DNA of 64,000 nucleotides from Ponticaulis profundi (GCF_042659465.1 NZ_JBHSSW010000013.1:11902-75901); one strand, 5' to 3'; counted from the stretch's first letter, positions 45,631 through 54,082 are shown. Notes: generated by a model not told the origin, from the sequence alone. Numbers and translations: made by a program.

Positions 45631-46032
45631 ATGCAAAATGCCCTTCCGAAAACCGCTTCCAATCCCGACACGGTCTCTCGCCTGCGATATGAGCGCGAGC
45701 GGTGCGCACGCCTCGAAGCCGAACGGCTGCTGGAGATCAAAAGCCGCGAACTCTTCGAAGCAAACCGCATACTGGAGCAGACTCTCCAGAAGGAAAGGCG
45801 CCTCGCAGAACTGCAAATGGAGTTCGTCAATGCGATCAGTCACGAATTCCGAACACCGCTGACCATCATTGACGGCGCGGCAGGTCGCATCAGCAAGCTC
45901 ACGGACTGCGAAAATTCCGTCTCCATCCACAAGAAATGCGAATCCATCCAATCGGCGATTCAGCGCCTCACAAGGCTGATTGACCGCTGCCTGAGCGTAA
46001 CGGAATACCTCCCCCGAACAAAGCGTGACTAG
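45631..46032 (+). CDS. Isolated coiled coil + DHp domain (no ATPase), partner of H-NOX copy 1
   Basis: A 133-residue protein. Residues 16-64 form a charged coiled coil (RLRYERERCARLEAERLL), followed by a complete HisKA segment with the H-box NAISHEFRTPLTIIDGAA (phospho-acceptor His71) and a second helix ending near 120. The protein stops where a kinase would begin its ATPase domain, and the 230 bases that follow show no ATPase remnant in any frame. It may be a phosphotransfer or dominant partner for a separate kinase, under control of the H-NOX. Inference from architecture. Confidence 0.8.
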   Translation: MQNALPKTASNPDTVSRLRYERERCARLEAERLLEIKSRELFEANRILEQTLQKERRLAELQMEFVNAISHEFRTPLTIIDGAAGRISKLTDCENSVSIHKKCESIQSAIQRLTRLIDRCLSVTEYLPRTKRD

Positions 46033-46262
46033 GCATTGTTAACCACTGGTTTTGCCGGAGTTTTCGTCCTTACCACTTATTGGTGAATTTTGATCAGGTA
46101 TGAGAATAAACCCCAAAAATCGTTAACGTAGCTCAACCGGATATTAATCTGTTCTGGGTAATGCGAACAATTTCAATAAAATTCCAACGAACCCGTTTAT
46201 CATCGCTTTAACGGTCCGACACATCTTCACCTGCTGGGGGCACGCCATCAGGGAGTACATGT

Positions 46263-46829
46263 GTGAAAGGCGTTTTGTTCGTCGAGCTATTAAATATGGC
46301 TGAGGCGGATCTTGGCGAGAGTCGTGTGGATCTGATCCTCAACCAACTAAATTTGTCCTCGGGAGGGGCCTACAACACCGTCGAGCGTTTCTCGCCGGAA
46401 GAGTTCGAAACACTGGTTCGCCACATTGCAAATGCAATGGGCGAGACCCGCGCGCAATTATCCAGCCGTTTCGGTCGGTGGATGTTCGCATATTTTGCGC
46501 GCATACACCCGGATTTTGTCGAACGACATGCAACGACGTTCAGCCTGCTGAATGCGCTGGAAGATGAAGTTCACTCTGAAATCCGCAAGCTCGATGACCA
46601 TGCGAACATTCCTCACATGGAGGCAGAGCGCCAATCCGCGTACGAGTTCATTTTCATATATCGCTCGACACGCAAGCTGGTCGATTTTTGCCAGGGCGCA
46701 ATTGAAGCCTGTCTCGATCACTATGGCGAAGGCGCCCAGGTCAGCCGCAATGTCGTCGAAACGCCGACGGAAAGCATTGTGGTGTTCCACATTCACCTGT
46801 CCAAAGAAAACATGATTGTTTCGATATGA
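46263..46829 (+). CDS. H-NOX (heme NO/O2-binding) protein, copy 2
   Basis: A 188-residue paralogue of the first H-NOX. Ligand His104 in DEVHSEIRKLDDHANIP and YRSTR at 133-137 occur at identical residue numbers. It starts at GTG with AGGGA upstream, and shares MKGxxFxELL and LSSGGAY. A 4-base ATGA overlap joins it to the next gene, tighter than in copy 1. The AT-rich 230 bases upstream provide room for its own promoter. Confidence 0.9.
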   Translation: MKGVLFVELLNMAEADLGESRVDLILNQLNLSSGGAYNTVERFSPEEFETLVRHIANAMGETRAQLSSRFGRWMFAYFARIHPDFVERHATTFSLLNALEDEVHSEIRKLDDHANIPHMEAERQSAYEFIFIYRSTRKLVDFCQGAIEACLDHYGEGAQVSRNVVETPTESIVVFHIHLSKENMIVSI

Positions 46830-47227
46830 ATAAGCTCAAGCACACTGATACGATCGAAAAGACAGACTGGGTTTCGCGCCAGCGCTATGAACGCGAACGT
46901 CAGGCCCGCATGGATGTTGAAGCCGTCCTGCAAAGACGCAGCCGTGAGCTTCACGAAGCACGCGAAGCGCTGCGAAAATCGCTGCATCGCGAACGCAAGA
47001 TCGCACGCCTTCAAAGCCAGTTTATCCGGATGGCGGGGCGCGAACTCGACACGCTCATGTTGTCGATAGATGCAACATCAGCCCGGATCGCCCGCAACAC
47101 GCAAAGCCAGAATGCGGGCTGGATACGCAACAAATGCATGTCGATCCAGACGACCGTGACACGGGTTCGCGTCATCATCGAGCGAACCCTGCACATGGCA
47201 GATGAGCAACAGCTCAACCGGGACTGA
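46826..47227 (+). CDS. Coiled coil + DHp-derived protein lacking the phospho-histidine
   Basis: A 133-residue protein, exactly the same length as the copy-1 partner, with the same RYERERxAR coiled coil and the same LQxxF lead into the H-box. At the H-box, where copy 1 has SHEFRTPLTIIDG, it reads GRELDTLMLSIDA: histidine is replaced by arginine (residue 72) and the proline is lost. It cannot be phosphorylated at that place, so it may serve only as a dimerisation or scaffold partner. It ends 6 bases before the convergent purD stop. Confidence 0.75.
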   Translation: MNKLKHTDTIEKTDWVSRQRYERERQARMDVEAVLQRRSRELHEAREALRKSLHRERKIARLQSQFIRMAGRELDTLMLSIDATSARIARNTQSQNAGWIRNKCMSIQTTVTRVRVIIERTLHMADEQQLNRD

Positions 47228-47233
47228 AAACGC

Positions 47234-48520
47234 TTAGCTCTTGCGCACGCGCCAGCCGATATCGGTCCGGCAGAAGCCTTCTGGCCACTCAATGGCATTC
47301 ACCCCGGAATAAGCCTGCGCAAAAGCAGCATCCAGGGTGGTGCCAGTAGCGGTCACGTTCAGAACGCGGCCACCTATAGCAACCAGCGAGCCGTCCTCCA
47401 GCACATCCGTGCCTGCATGAAAGACCATGACATCCTTCAACTGGTTGGCCGTCACAATGCCCTCAATGACAGAGCCCTTCGCATAGGACCCCGGATAGCC
47501 GTTTGTTGCCAGAACGACCGTCGCAGCGGGCTTGAACCCGCCTTCGGGCTGTAGTTGGTCGAAATCGCGCTGCGACATGCCACCCGTCGCGCAGGCGAGG
47601 AGCAGAGGCACAATATCCCCCTCAAGCCCCATCATCAGCACCTGACATTCCGGATCTCCGAAACGACAATTGTATTCGACGACTTTTGGTCCTTCCGGCG
47701 TCATCATCAGACCGACATAGAGAACGCCCTGAAACTTTGCATTCTCTGAAACCAGCCCTTTCAGGGTCGGCAGGACAATGCGCTCGCGGACATCATCCAT
47801 GAGCTCAGAGGTGACCACAGGCGCAGGCGCATACGCCCCCATGCCGCCCGTATTCGGTCCGGTATCGCCTTCACCAACGCGCTTATGATCCTGCGCAGCC
47901 GGCAGCAGCACCACATTCTCACCGTCGGTCAGCGCAAACACGCTGGCTTCCTCGCCCGTCATGAACTCTTCGATCACAAGCTCTTTCGACGCGTCTCCAT
48001 ACTTTCCGGAAAGCATGTCCTCGACTTCAGCATCAGCTTCCTCGCGCGTCTCGGCGATGACAACGCCCTTGCCTGCCGCAAGCCCGTCCGCTTTCAACAC
48101 ATAAGGCGCACTCAGCGTATCGAGAAAAGCCTTCGCCGCAGCCACATCCGTCACACGCTTATAGCGAGCCGTCGGAATGTCGTATTTGGCCATCAGATCC
48201 TTGGAGAAGCCTTTTGACGCCTCAATCTGCGCGGCGGCGGCACTTGGGCCAAACACGTCGAAACCGCGTGCACGCAAGCGATCTGCAAGTCCCTCAGCGA
48301 GCGGCTGTTCCGGGCCAACCACAATCAGATCCGGCTCGAGCTGCAGCACGAGTTTTTCGACCGCATCCTGATCGGTCGGACTGACGTCAAAACACGGACC
48401 AATCTCATGCATGCCAGGATTGCCCGGAGCAGACCACACTTCATCGACCAGCGGTGACTGGTTGATTTTCCAAGCGAGGGCATGTTCACGGCCGCCCGAA
48501 CCGACAATCAGAATATTCAT
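47234..48520 (-). CDS. purD: Phosphoribosylamine-glycine ligase
   Basis: A 428-residue ATP-grasp enzyme of purine synthesis. N-terminal NILIVGSGGREHALAWKI, ATP-grasp region YVLKADGLAAGKGVVIAE, metal/phosphate segment EYNCRFGDPECQ, and NTGGMGAYAPAP all match GarS/PurD. Full length, stand-alone. Confidence 0.96.
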   Translation of the reverse strand: MNILIVGSGGREHALAWKINQSPLVDEVWSAPGNPGMHEIGPCFDVSPTDQDAVEKLVLQLEPDLIVVGPEQPLAEGLADRLRARGFDVFGPSAAAAQIEASKGFSKDLMAKYDIPTARYKRVTDVAAAKAFLDTLSAPYVLKADGLAAGKGVVIAETREEADAEVEDMLSGKYGDASKELVIEEFMTGEEASVFALTDGENVVLLPAAQDHKRVGEGDTGPNTGGMGAYAPAPVVTSELMDDVRERIVLPTLKGLVSENAKFQGVLYVGLMMTPEGPKVVEYNCRFGDPECQVLMMGLEGDIVPLLLACATGGMSQRDFDQLQPEGGFKPAATVVLATNGYPGSYAKGSVIEGIVTANQLKDVMVFHAGTDVLEDGSLVAIGGRVLNVTATGTTLDAAFAQAYSGVNAIEWPEGFCRTDIGWRVRKS

Positions 48521-48682
48521 GTCAGATCACATGAAAAAGTCACAGCCATCCGTCAAGCATTCCCTGTGCTGGCCAGCGCGCAATACGCCGAACGCATCGC
48601 AGAAACGTCACAGGAAGGCACTTCGACGCGACCATACTCTGTGCTAGCCTTCCCGTGTTCCGCGGATTCGTAAGGAGATGAG

Positions 48683-49093
48683 ATGAGAACGCGTCTTTGT
48701 GTTTCAGTATTTGCGTTCATGGCTCTGGCTGCTTGCGGAGAGTCGACACCTCCGCCAGCTGAGGAAGCTCAGGATACCGACGTCACCATGGCCACCGATC
48801 TGGCCGAGCGAACCGGCCTGATTTCCGACGGTCGCGCGATCGTCGAAGAAAGCTGCTCTGACTGTCACGCCATCGGCGCGACAGATGAGAGCCCGCGTAA
48901 TGACGCCCCGCCACTCCGCACCGTGCTTGCGAACCGCGACACCGAAGCGCTTGCTGCTGATTTCCGAGAAGGCATTCACGTAGGTGCAACCGACATGCCG
49001 GACTTCGACTTCGGCCCGCTCGGAACCGAAGCCGTCATCGCCTATCTGGTTTCCATGCAACAGGAAGTCCATTCGCCTGATACGGGCGAATAG
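48683..49093 (+). CDS. Small c-type cytochrome lipoprotein
   Basis: A 136-residue protein. MRTRLCVSVFAFMALAACGES is a lipoprotein signal with Cys18; residues 52-120 form a single-heme cytochrome c domain with CSDCH (about 59-63) and the axial methionine in ATDMPDFDF. It is probably anchored in the outer face of a membrane in the periplasm and may carry electrons to an oxidase. AAGGAGATGAG upstream of the start. Confidence 0.85.
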   Translation: MRTRLCVSVFAFMALAACGESTPPPAEEAQDTDVTMATDLAERTGLISDGRAIVEESCSDCHAIGATDESPRNDAPPLRTVLANRDTEALAADFREGIHVGATDMPDFDFGPLGTEAVIAYLVSMQQEVHSPDTGE

Positions 49094-49105
49094 CAGACCT
49101 TCAGC

Positions 49106-49519
49106 CTAGCCGACCTGCTCGATCCAGTTTGAAAGATTGTAGTAGGTCGTCACGCGCGAAATCGAACCATTGTCGAATTCGAAGAAGGCACCGGCTGGCA
49201 GGCGGTAGGTCTGACCCTTCGCTTGCGGCAGGTCGCCATCGGTTTCCTTATAGGTGCCGTTGACGATGAATTCGGCAGCGCCGCGTGTGCCCGCATCATT
49301 GGCAAAATACTGAAGATCCGTCAGCGTTTCATCATAGCAAGTGTCCATATGGACGAGGAAAGCGCGAAACTTTTCCTTGCCGCCCCGAACGCCTCCTTCA
49401 TTCACATCGTGATGAATGTTGTCGCCGACACAGGATACCATGCCGTCCCAATCCTTGGCGTTGAACGCCTCATAATACGCCTGAATGAGATCGATTGCGG
49501 CAGTTCGGACAGCAGACAT
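49106..49519 (-). CDS. SnoaL/NTF2-like fold protein
   Basis: A 137-residue protein with the cone-shaped NTF2-like pattern: LIQAYYEAFNAKDWDGMVSC at the start, then FRAFLVHMDTCYDETLTDLQ and a C-terminal sheet ending RVTTYYNLSNWI. Such proteins include ketosteroid isomerases and many of unknown role. Catalytic residues cannot be assigned. Confidence 0.8.
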   Translation of the reverse strand: MSAVRTAAIDLIQAYYEAFNAKDWDGMVSCVGDNIHHDVNEGGVRGGKEKFRAFLVHMDTCYDETLTDLQYFANDAGTRGAAEFIVNGTYKETDGDLPQAKGQTYRLPAGAFFEFDNGSISRVTTYYNLSNWIEQVG

Positions 49520-49651
49520 GAGATGACATCCTTTGAAACAGGTTCAGTCTCCTTAAATCGCGCCACGCGATATCAGCAAGCTTTTCCTGTTTGCCGGGCC
49601 GAAGAGTCGTGCCACCCCTTGCAAATCCTGCCAGCGTGATAAACTTGATCC

Positions 49652-51250
49652 ATGTCCGATTTCTTCCCTTCCGACCGACCAGCTTCCGCCAATCTGCACG
49701 AGTTTTCCGTCTCGGAGCTGGCTGGTTCGATCAAACGCACCATCGAGAATGCCTATGATCGTGTGCGTGTGCGTGGAGAATTGGGACGGGTCACAATCGC
49801 CAAGTCCGGCCATATGTATGCCGACCTGAAAGACGATAAGGCGGTCATCAACACCATTATGTGGAAAGGCAGTGTCGGACGCCTGCCCTTCCGCCCGGAA
49901 GAGGGCCTGGAGGTCGTCGCCGAAGGCAAGCTCTCCACCTTTCCGGGGCGCTCCAATTATCAGCTGATTGCCGACACAATGAACCCGGCGGGTGCAGGCG
50001 CGCTGATGGCCTTGCTCGAAGAGCGCAAGAAAAAGCTCGCCGCCGAAGGGCTCTTCGCTGCGGACCGCAAAAAAGCCATTCCGTTTCTGCCGCGCACCAT
50101 TGGTGTGGTCACCAGCCCGACCGGCGCCGTTATCCGCGATATTCTGCACCGTATTCGCGACCGTTTTCCGGTGCATGTCATTGTCTGGCCCGCACTCGTG
50201 CAGGGCGACAAGGCGGCCGAACAGGTCACCGCCGGTATTCGCGGCTTCAATGCCCTGCCGGAAGGACACCCGTCCCGACCGGACCTGATCATCGTCGCGC
50301 GCGGCGGTGGCTCCATTGAAGACCTCTGGCCCTTCAATGAAGAAATCGTTGTCCGGGCGACAGCCGATTCCGTCATTCCGCTGATTTCCGCCGTCGGCCA
50401 CGAAACCGACACCACGCTGATCGACTATGCTTCTGATCGCCGCGCGCCGACACCGACAGGTGCAGCCGAAATCGCCGTGCCGGTACGCACAGAGCTGATG
50501 GAGCGCCTGAATGGACTGGATCAACGCCTGATCCATGGCCTGACGCAATGGACAAAGCGCCAGGAGAGAGACCTCACCGCCATCGCAGCGCGCCTGCCCC
50601 GCGCCGAGAGCCTGCTCGATATGCGCCAGCAGCGCTTCGACTATGCCGAAGGACGCCTCGGCTCTGCCCTGCAGACAACGCTGCTGCGCAAGGAGGGCGC
50701 GTTTGAGAAGATCGGGCCGCGCCTCAGACCGCAGGCGCTCTCCATGGGCCTGCGTCAGGTTGAAGGCCAGCTCACGCAAACCAGCTCACGTCTGGCAAAA
50801 AGCCTGATCCGCGTCACAGAGCGCAATGAGCAGGTGCTGACCGGCCTTGGCAAACGGCTGGAAGCGCGAACAGCCAAACTACAGGACACCCAGCAACAGG
50901 ACACCGCGCTTGCAAATCTGGACACGCGCCTGACCCATGCGTTTGAGCAAAAAATCTCCCGCAAGTCAGAAAGCCTGAAACGTTCAGCCACCATGCTGGA
51001 AGCGCTGTCCTATCAGGCCACGCTCAAGCGTGGCTATGCCATCGTTCGCACAGCTGACGGTGAACTGGTCCGCACGACACAGGCGGCCACGCAGGCCGGC
51101 GACATGGTGCTGACCCTGTCGGATGGTGACATTGGCGTCCGGACGACCGGTGATGCGCCCTCGCCTCCTCCGGCCCCAACGCCGAAAGCCAAACCGGCAC
51201 CAAAGCCTGCACCATCGTCCGGCAAGGACGGACAGGGCAGCCTCTTCTAA
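49652..51250 (+). CDS. xseA: Exodeoxyribonuclease VII large subunit
   Basis: A 532-residue protein: OB-fold (EFSVSELAGSIKRTIENAYDRVRVRGEL, about 12-100), catalytic domain with VVTSPTGAVIRDIL and ARGGGSIEDLWPFNEE, then long coiled coils and a proline-rich tail. It degrades single-stranded DNA with XseB, which is not in the window. The tail (about 500-520) is unusually rich in Pro, Lys and Ala. Confidence 0.95.
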   Translation: MSDFFPSDRPASANLHEFSVSELAGSIKRTIENAYDRVRVRGELGRVTIAKSGHMYADLKDDKAVINTIMWKGSVGRLPFRPEEGLEVVAEGKLSTFPGRSNYQLIADTMNPAGAGALMALLEERKKKLAAEGLFAADRKKAIPFLPRTIGVVTSPTGAVIRDILHRIRDRFPVHVIVWPALVQGDKAAEQVTAGIRGFNALPEGHPSRPDLIIVARGGGSIEDLWPFNEEIVVRATADSVIPLISAVGHETDTTLIDYASDRRAPTPTGAAEIAVPVRTELMERLNGLDQRLIHGLTQWTKRQERDLTAIAARLPRAESLLDMRQQRFDYAEGRLGSALQTTLLRKEGAFEKIGPRLRPQALSMGLRQVEGQLTQTSSRLAKSLIRVTERNEQVLTGLGKRLEARTAKLQDTQQQDTALANLDTRLTHAFEQKISRKSESLKRSATMLEALSYQATLKRGYAIVRTADGELVRTTQAATQAGDMVLTLSDGDIGVRTTGDAPSPPPAPTPKAKPAPKPAPSSGKDGQGSLF

Positions 51251-51334
51251 AAACGAGAAACCGTTCGAACGAAAACGCTGACAGGTTTGAGCCTGCAGAC
51301 AGCCTTGCTTTGATTTTCAGGGGATCAGGCAAGT

Positions 51335-51428
51335 GGCGACCATCTCATGAGTCGGGGGGGATGATTTTTGAGATGGTCGCCGTTTTGCCAGGACGTGAAG
51401 GGAGGGAGGGGGGGAATACGCCACGTCC
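51335..51428 (-). ncRNA. Candidate small RNA: two hairpins with C-rich loops
   Basis: Two stems lie in the gap between xseA and the chemoreceptor: 13 perfect pairs (51335-51347 with 51369-51381) and 7 perfect pairs (51391-51397 with 51422-51428). Read on the minus strand, the second loop contains CCCCCCCTCCCTCCC and the first CCCCCCCC, exactly the kind of anti-Shine-Dalgarno sequence exposed in loops of some alphaproteobacterial sRNAs. Read on the plus strand the loops are G-rich. No obvious promoter or T-rich terminator was found for either direction, so transcription is unproven and the strand is a guess. Confidence 0.45.
51400..51414 (+). other. Potential G-quadruplex
   Basis: GGGAGGGAGGGGGGG on the plus strand satisfies the four-G-tract rule with one-base linkers. 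It sits inside the loop of the second hairpin, so quadruplex and hairpin could form together. Sequence fact; in-cell folding unknown. Confidence 0.5.
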
Positions 51429-51750
51429 AGGAACATCCGTCTTTCGACACGTGTGTTTTGCCACGATATCAATTTCGAATTAGTTAACAGATACGCGAAA
51501 AAAATTCATACTCAACCAAAAACCAAGAAAAGTTGGAATACAGGACAAGTTATACACAGCTTCATTCAAAATCAGCATCGTTACTTCCCTTGTTGTCACG
51601 CTATTGCGCCACAAGAAAACAAAGCAAACAGTCGATTGTCAGGAAGATTGACCATGTTTTGTTTTATCTGTTTTTGTGTACAGATTGTCGCACCCTACGA
51701 AGGTCGCATGTATTCGTCTTCTCAATCATGAGGCGCAACGAAGATCGCGC
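51429..51750. other. AT-rich non-coding stretch
   Basis: Between the hairpin pair and the chemoreceptor terminator I see no gene I trust. The short open frames here lack a binding site and give proteins of odd composition. One DnaA-box-like word (TTATACACA, 51550-51558) stands alone. Confidence 0.5.
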
Positions 51751-51754
51751 AAAG

Positions 51755-51782
51755 AAAAAGGGCAGACCTGCGCCTGCCCTTT
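51755..51782 (-). terminator. Terminator of the globin-coupled receptor gene
   Basis: On the minus strand: AAAGGGCAG, 8-base loop, CTGCCCTTT followed by TTCTTT. The stem is 9 perfect pairs and lies 24 bases past the stop. It could also work on the plus strand (CTTTC after the stem), less well. Confidence 0.8.
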
Positions 51783-51805
51783 CAACAATCCCAATGAACG
51801 AACGT

Positions 51806-53161
51806 CTATGCTGCGCGGATACTCGACAGGAACTTGCTGACCTCCTGGCGAAGCCTGTCAGCCTGGCTGCCAAGCTCTGACGATGCGCTGACAACCTGCG
51901 CCGCAGCGGAGCCGGTTTCCGTCGCACCCTGCTGAACGCCCGCAATGTGAGAGGTCACCTCACGCGTTCCGTCGGCAGCTTCCCGCGTATTTCGGGCAAT
52001 CTCGCGAGTCGAGGTCGACTGTTCCTCAACGGCCGCATTGATCGCCATCGATACCTGGTTGATCTCGGAAATCGTCTGGTGGATCTGATTGATCGCAGCC
52101 ACCGATTGCGCGGTGATCGACTGGATCTCCTGGATCTGAGCTGCAATGTCTTCGGTCGCCTTGCCGGTCTGGGTCGCGAGAGACTTCACTTCACTCGCAA
52201 CGACAGCAAAGCCACGTCCCGCCTCACCCGCACGTGCGCTTTCAATGGTTGCGTTCAGGGCGAGGAGATTGGTTTGCGCCGCAATGTCAGAAATCAGCGA
52301 CACCACTTGTCCGACCTTTTCGGCAGAAACCGAAAGTTTCTCCATCGTCTCATTGGTCGTCTGCGCGGTGCTCACGGCGCTCGCCGCGATTTTGGTCGCG
52401 TGGTTCACCTGTTGTGAGATCTCGGAAACCGCATTCCCCATCTCATCTGCAGAATTGGCAACCGACGTCACATTGGTGGTCGCCTGTTCCATCGCAGCAG
52501 AGACAGACACCGAGCGTGAGCTCGTCTGCTCGGCGATTGAGGACATGGATTTTGCCGTGTGCTCAAGTTCCACCGAAGCAGCCGCCACCGTCTCGACAAT
52601 GCCTGAAATCTTTTTCTCGAATTCGTCGGCCCAACCGGTCATCAGTTTCTGACGATTGTTCTCATCGGTCTTGTTTGCATAGACAGAGATCGCGAAATCC
52701 ATGTCCAGCATGGCCGCCGACAGGAAAGCGGCCTGAAGCGCTTCCATCTTGCGCATGCTGGCATTGCCCTTGCCGCGCTTGCCCAGCTGGTTCGCAGCAA
52801 TCTTCGGCAGAATGCGTGAGATGATAAAGTTATAGCCCGCAATATACCAACGCGGCTCCAGACCAATGCGTGCATGTGCCATACCAATGGCGACAGCAGA
52901 CTTCAGATAGGTCTCGTCAAAGTTTCCTTCGAGGATTGTCATCCAGTGCTCGAACTGACGATCCGCTGCGTGCTGTTGCAATTCCTTCGAGTGAAAGAAG
53001 GAAGATGGCGCTGAAAACTTCGCGATGTGAGCATAGAACTCGGTCAGAACGGGCTTGAGATTCTCTTTGACCAGAGGTTTCAGCTCAGACAGCAGACCCT
53101 GTGTCTGCGTATCAATTTGCATAAAGGACAGGCGTTCGGCCAGGTCATGATCTTGTGACAT
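51806..53161 (-). CDS. Globin-coupled methyl-accepting chemotaxis protein
   Basis: A 451-residue soluble receptor with no membrane helix. Residues 1-160 form a protoglobin-type sensor with proximal His96 in AIGMAHARIGLEPRWYIAGYN, as in HemAT. Residues 180-440 are a chemoreceptor signalling domain with the conserved hairpin tip around IAAQTNLLALNATIESARAG. It should sense oxygen (or NO, CO) and signal to CheA/CheW encoded elsewhere. The ATG at 53161 starts the conserved part; the frame is open to 53206. Strong terminator downstream. Confidence 0.9.
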   Translation of the reverse strand: MSQDHDLAERLSFMQIDTQTQGLLSELKPLVKENLKPVLTEFYAHIAKFSAPSSFFHSKELQQHAADRQFEHWMTILEGNFDETYLKSAVAIGMAHARIGLEPRWYIAGYNFIISRILPKIAANQLGKRGKGNASMRKMEALQAAFLSAAMLDMDFAISVYANKTDENNRQKLMTGWADEFEKKISGIVETVAAASVELEHTAKSMSSIAEQTSSRSVSVSAAMEQATTNVTSVANSADEMGNAVSEISQQVNHATKIAASAVSTAQTTNETMEKLSVSAEKVGQVVSLISDIAAQTNLLALNATIESARAGEAGRGFAVVASEVKSLATQTGKATEDIAAQIQEIQSITAQSVAAINQIHQTISEINQVSMAINAAVEEQSTSTREIARNTREAADGTREVTSHIAGVQQGATETGSAAAQVVSASSELGSQADRLRQEVSKFLSSIRAA

Positions 53162-53206
53162 ATAGAAGGGTCCCCCAGCAGGACTTAACGTGATTAATAA
53201 ACGCAT

Positions 53207-53425
53207 TTAATTGCAAACAGAAAAAAATGAGTTAACAACTCTGGATCGGTTGTTTACCTCTGATTTTCTCTGACCTATCAAATACTTCGCTCAATGTGGG
53301 GCTGGTATATTCATAATGATAAACGATGCGGTTAATCGTTTTTTTTAATTCTGGTCATAAACAAATATAGTTTTGCGACTGCCGCGTTAGTTCTCAAAGA
53401 AATGCGCCCAAATTAGCGCAAAAAA
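53207..53425. other. AT-rich intergenic region between receptor and Nudix genes
   Basis: About 220 bases, probably the promoter region of the chemoreceptor gene. It holds the palindrome GAGTTAACAACTC (53229-53241) and a TTGTTTAC 13 bases on. I see no coding frame. Promoter elements cannot be assigned. Confidence 0.4.
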
Positions 53426-53905
53426 TCACTTTGATCGTGTTTCAGCGTGCCAATACTTTGAAAATGATCGGCCATGCTTCCATTCAAGCAGTCGTTCTTT
53501 TGTCCCGCGCGCAAGGTCGCCCGGCAACGCATTCAGGGCCATGAACTGAAAGTCGGCAATTTCACCGCGTGACGTCATCTCGACGGCTGTCCAATCGGGA
53601 ATGTGATACAAAAGTACGTGATCATTCGGGAAAATGGCATGATTTGAAAACATGCCCAGCAGGTCCGGCCGCCCTGTGAGCTTCACCCCCGCCTCCTCAA
53701 TCAATTCACGTTCCAGTGCATCCTCTGCCGTCTCATGCTTCTCGACGCCACCACCCGGCAGATACCATCCCGATACATAGGTGTGGCGAACCAGCAGCAC
53801 GCGCGCCTCATCGTCCTCAACGATCGCACGGACGCCAAGCGTCAGCGGGCGGGTCATACGGAAATAAGACTGGAACACGCGATTGCGGATTGCGGACAGC
53901 CGCAT
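53426..53905 (-). CDS. Nudix hydrolase
   Basis: A 159-residue Nudix protein. Its box is complete: GGGVEKHETAEDALERELI continuing EEAGV, with all the glutamates and arginine-equivalent in place (ERELIEEAG). Start at ATG 53905 with GGAG upstream; the frame extends to 53953. Substrate not predictable; the size suits a nucleoside diphosphate derivative hydrolase. Confidence 0.85.
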   Translation of the reverse strand: MRLSAIRNRVFQSYFRMTRPLTLGVRAIVEDDEARVLLVRHTYVSGWYLPGGGVEKHETAEDALERELIEEAGVKLTGRPDLLGMFSNHAIFPNDHVLLYHIPDWTAVEMTSRGEIADFQFMALNALPGDLARGTKERLLEWKHGRSFSKYWHAETRSK

Positions 53906-53992
53906 CTTGTCACTCCGTTGGAAAATTGCCCTTCCAACCCTCGCTTTTTTCAAAAGAGCGCGCTAGAGGGAGATTCAAGACAGGAGAAAATC

Positions 53993-54082
53993 ATGCACAT
54001 TCACGCATCCATCATTGCACTGCTTCTGGCCTTTGGCATTTTCGGACTGCTGAATCTGATCGATATGCATCGCATCGACTAA
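53993..54082 (+). CDS. 29-residue membrane peptide
   Basis: ATG at 53993 is preceded by CAGGAG at ideal spacing, and the peptide is one hydrophobic helix (IIALLLAFGIFGLLNLI) between a short His-containing start and the end DMHRID. It lies 21 bases before the Ca/Na antiporter gene and could be a small regulatory subunit of that transporter. Small size means coding is likely but unproven. Confidence 0.55.
   Translation: MHIHASIIALLLAFGIFGLLNLIDMHRID

Noticed and set aside
46033..46262. Possible remnant of a kinase ATPase domain after the first DHp gene
   Set aside because: I read the region for N-box or glycine-box remains and found none; it is AT-rich and promoter-like.
51550..51558. DnaA-box-like word TTATACACA in an AT-rich gap
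   Set aside because: Single copy; no second box nearby and no replication genes adjacent.
51453..51731. 92-residue open frame in the gap after xseA
   Set aside because: No ribosome binding site, odd composition with many Cys and Asn, AT-rich DNA; more likely non-coding.
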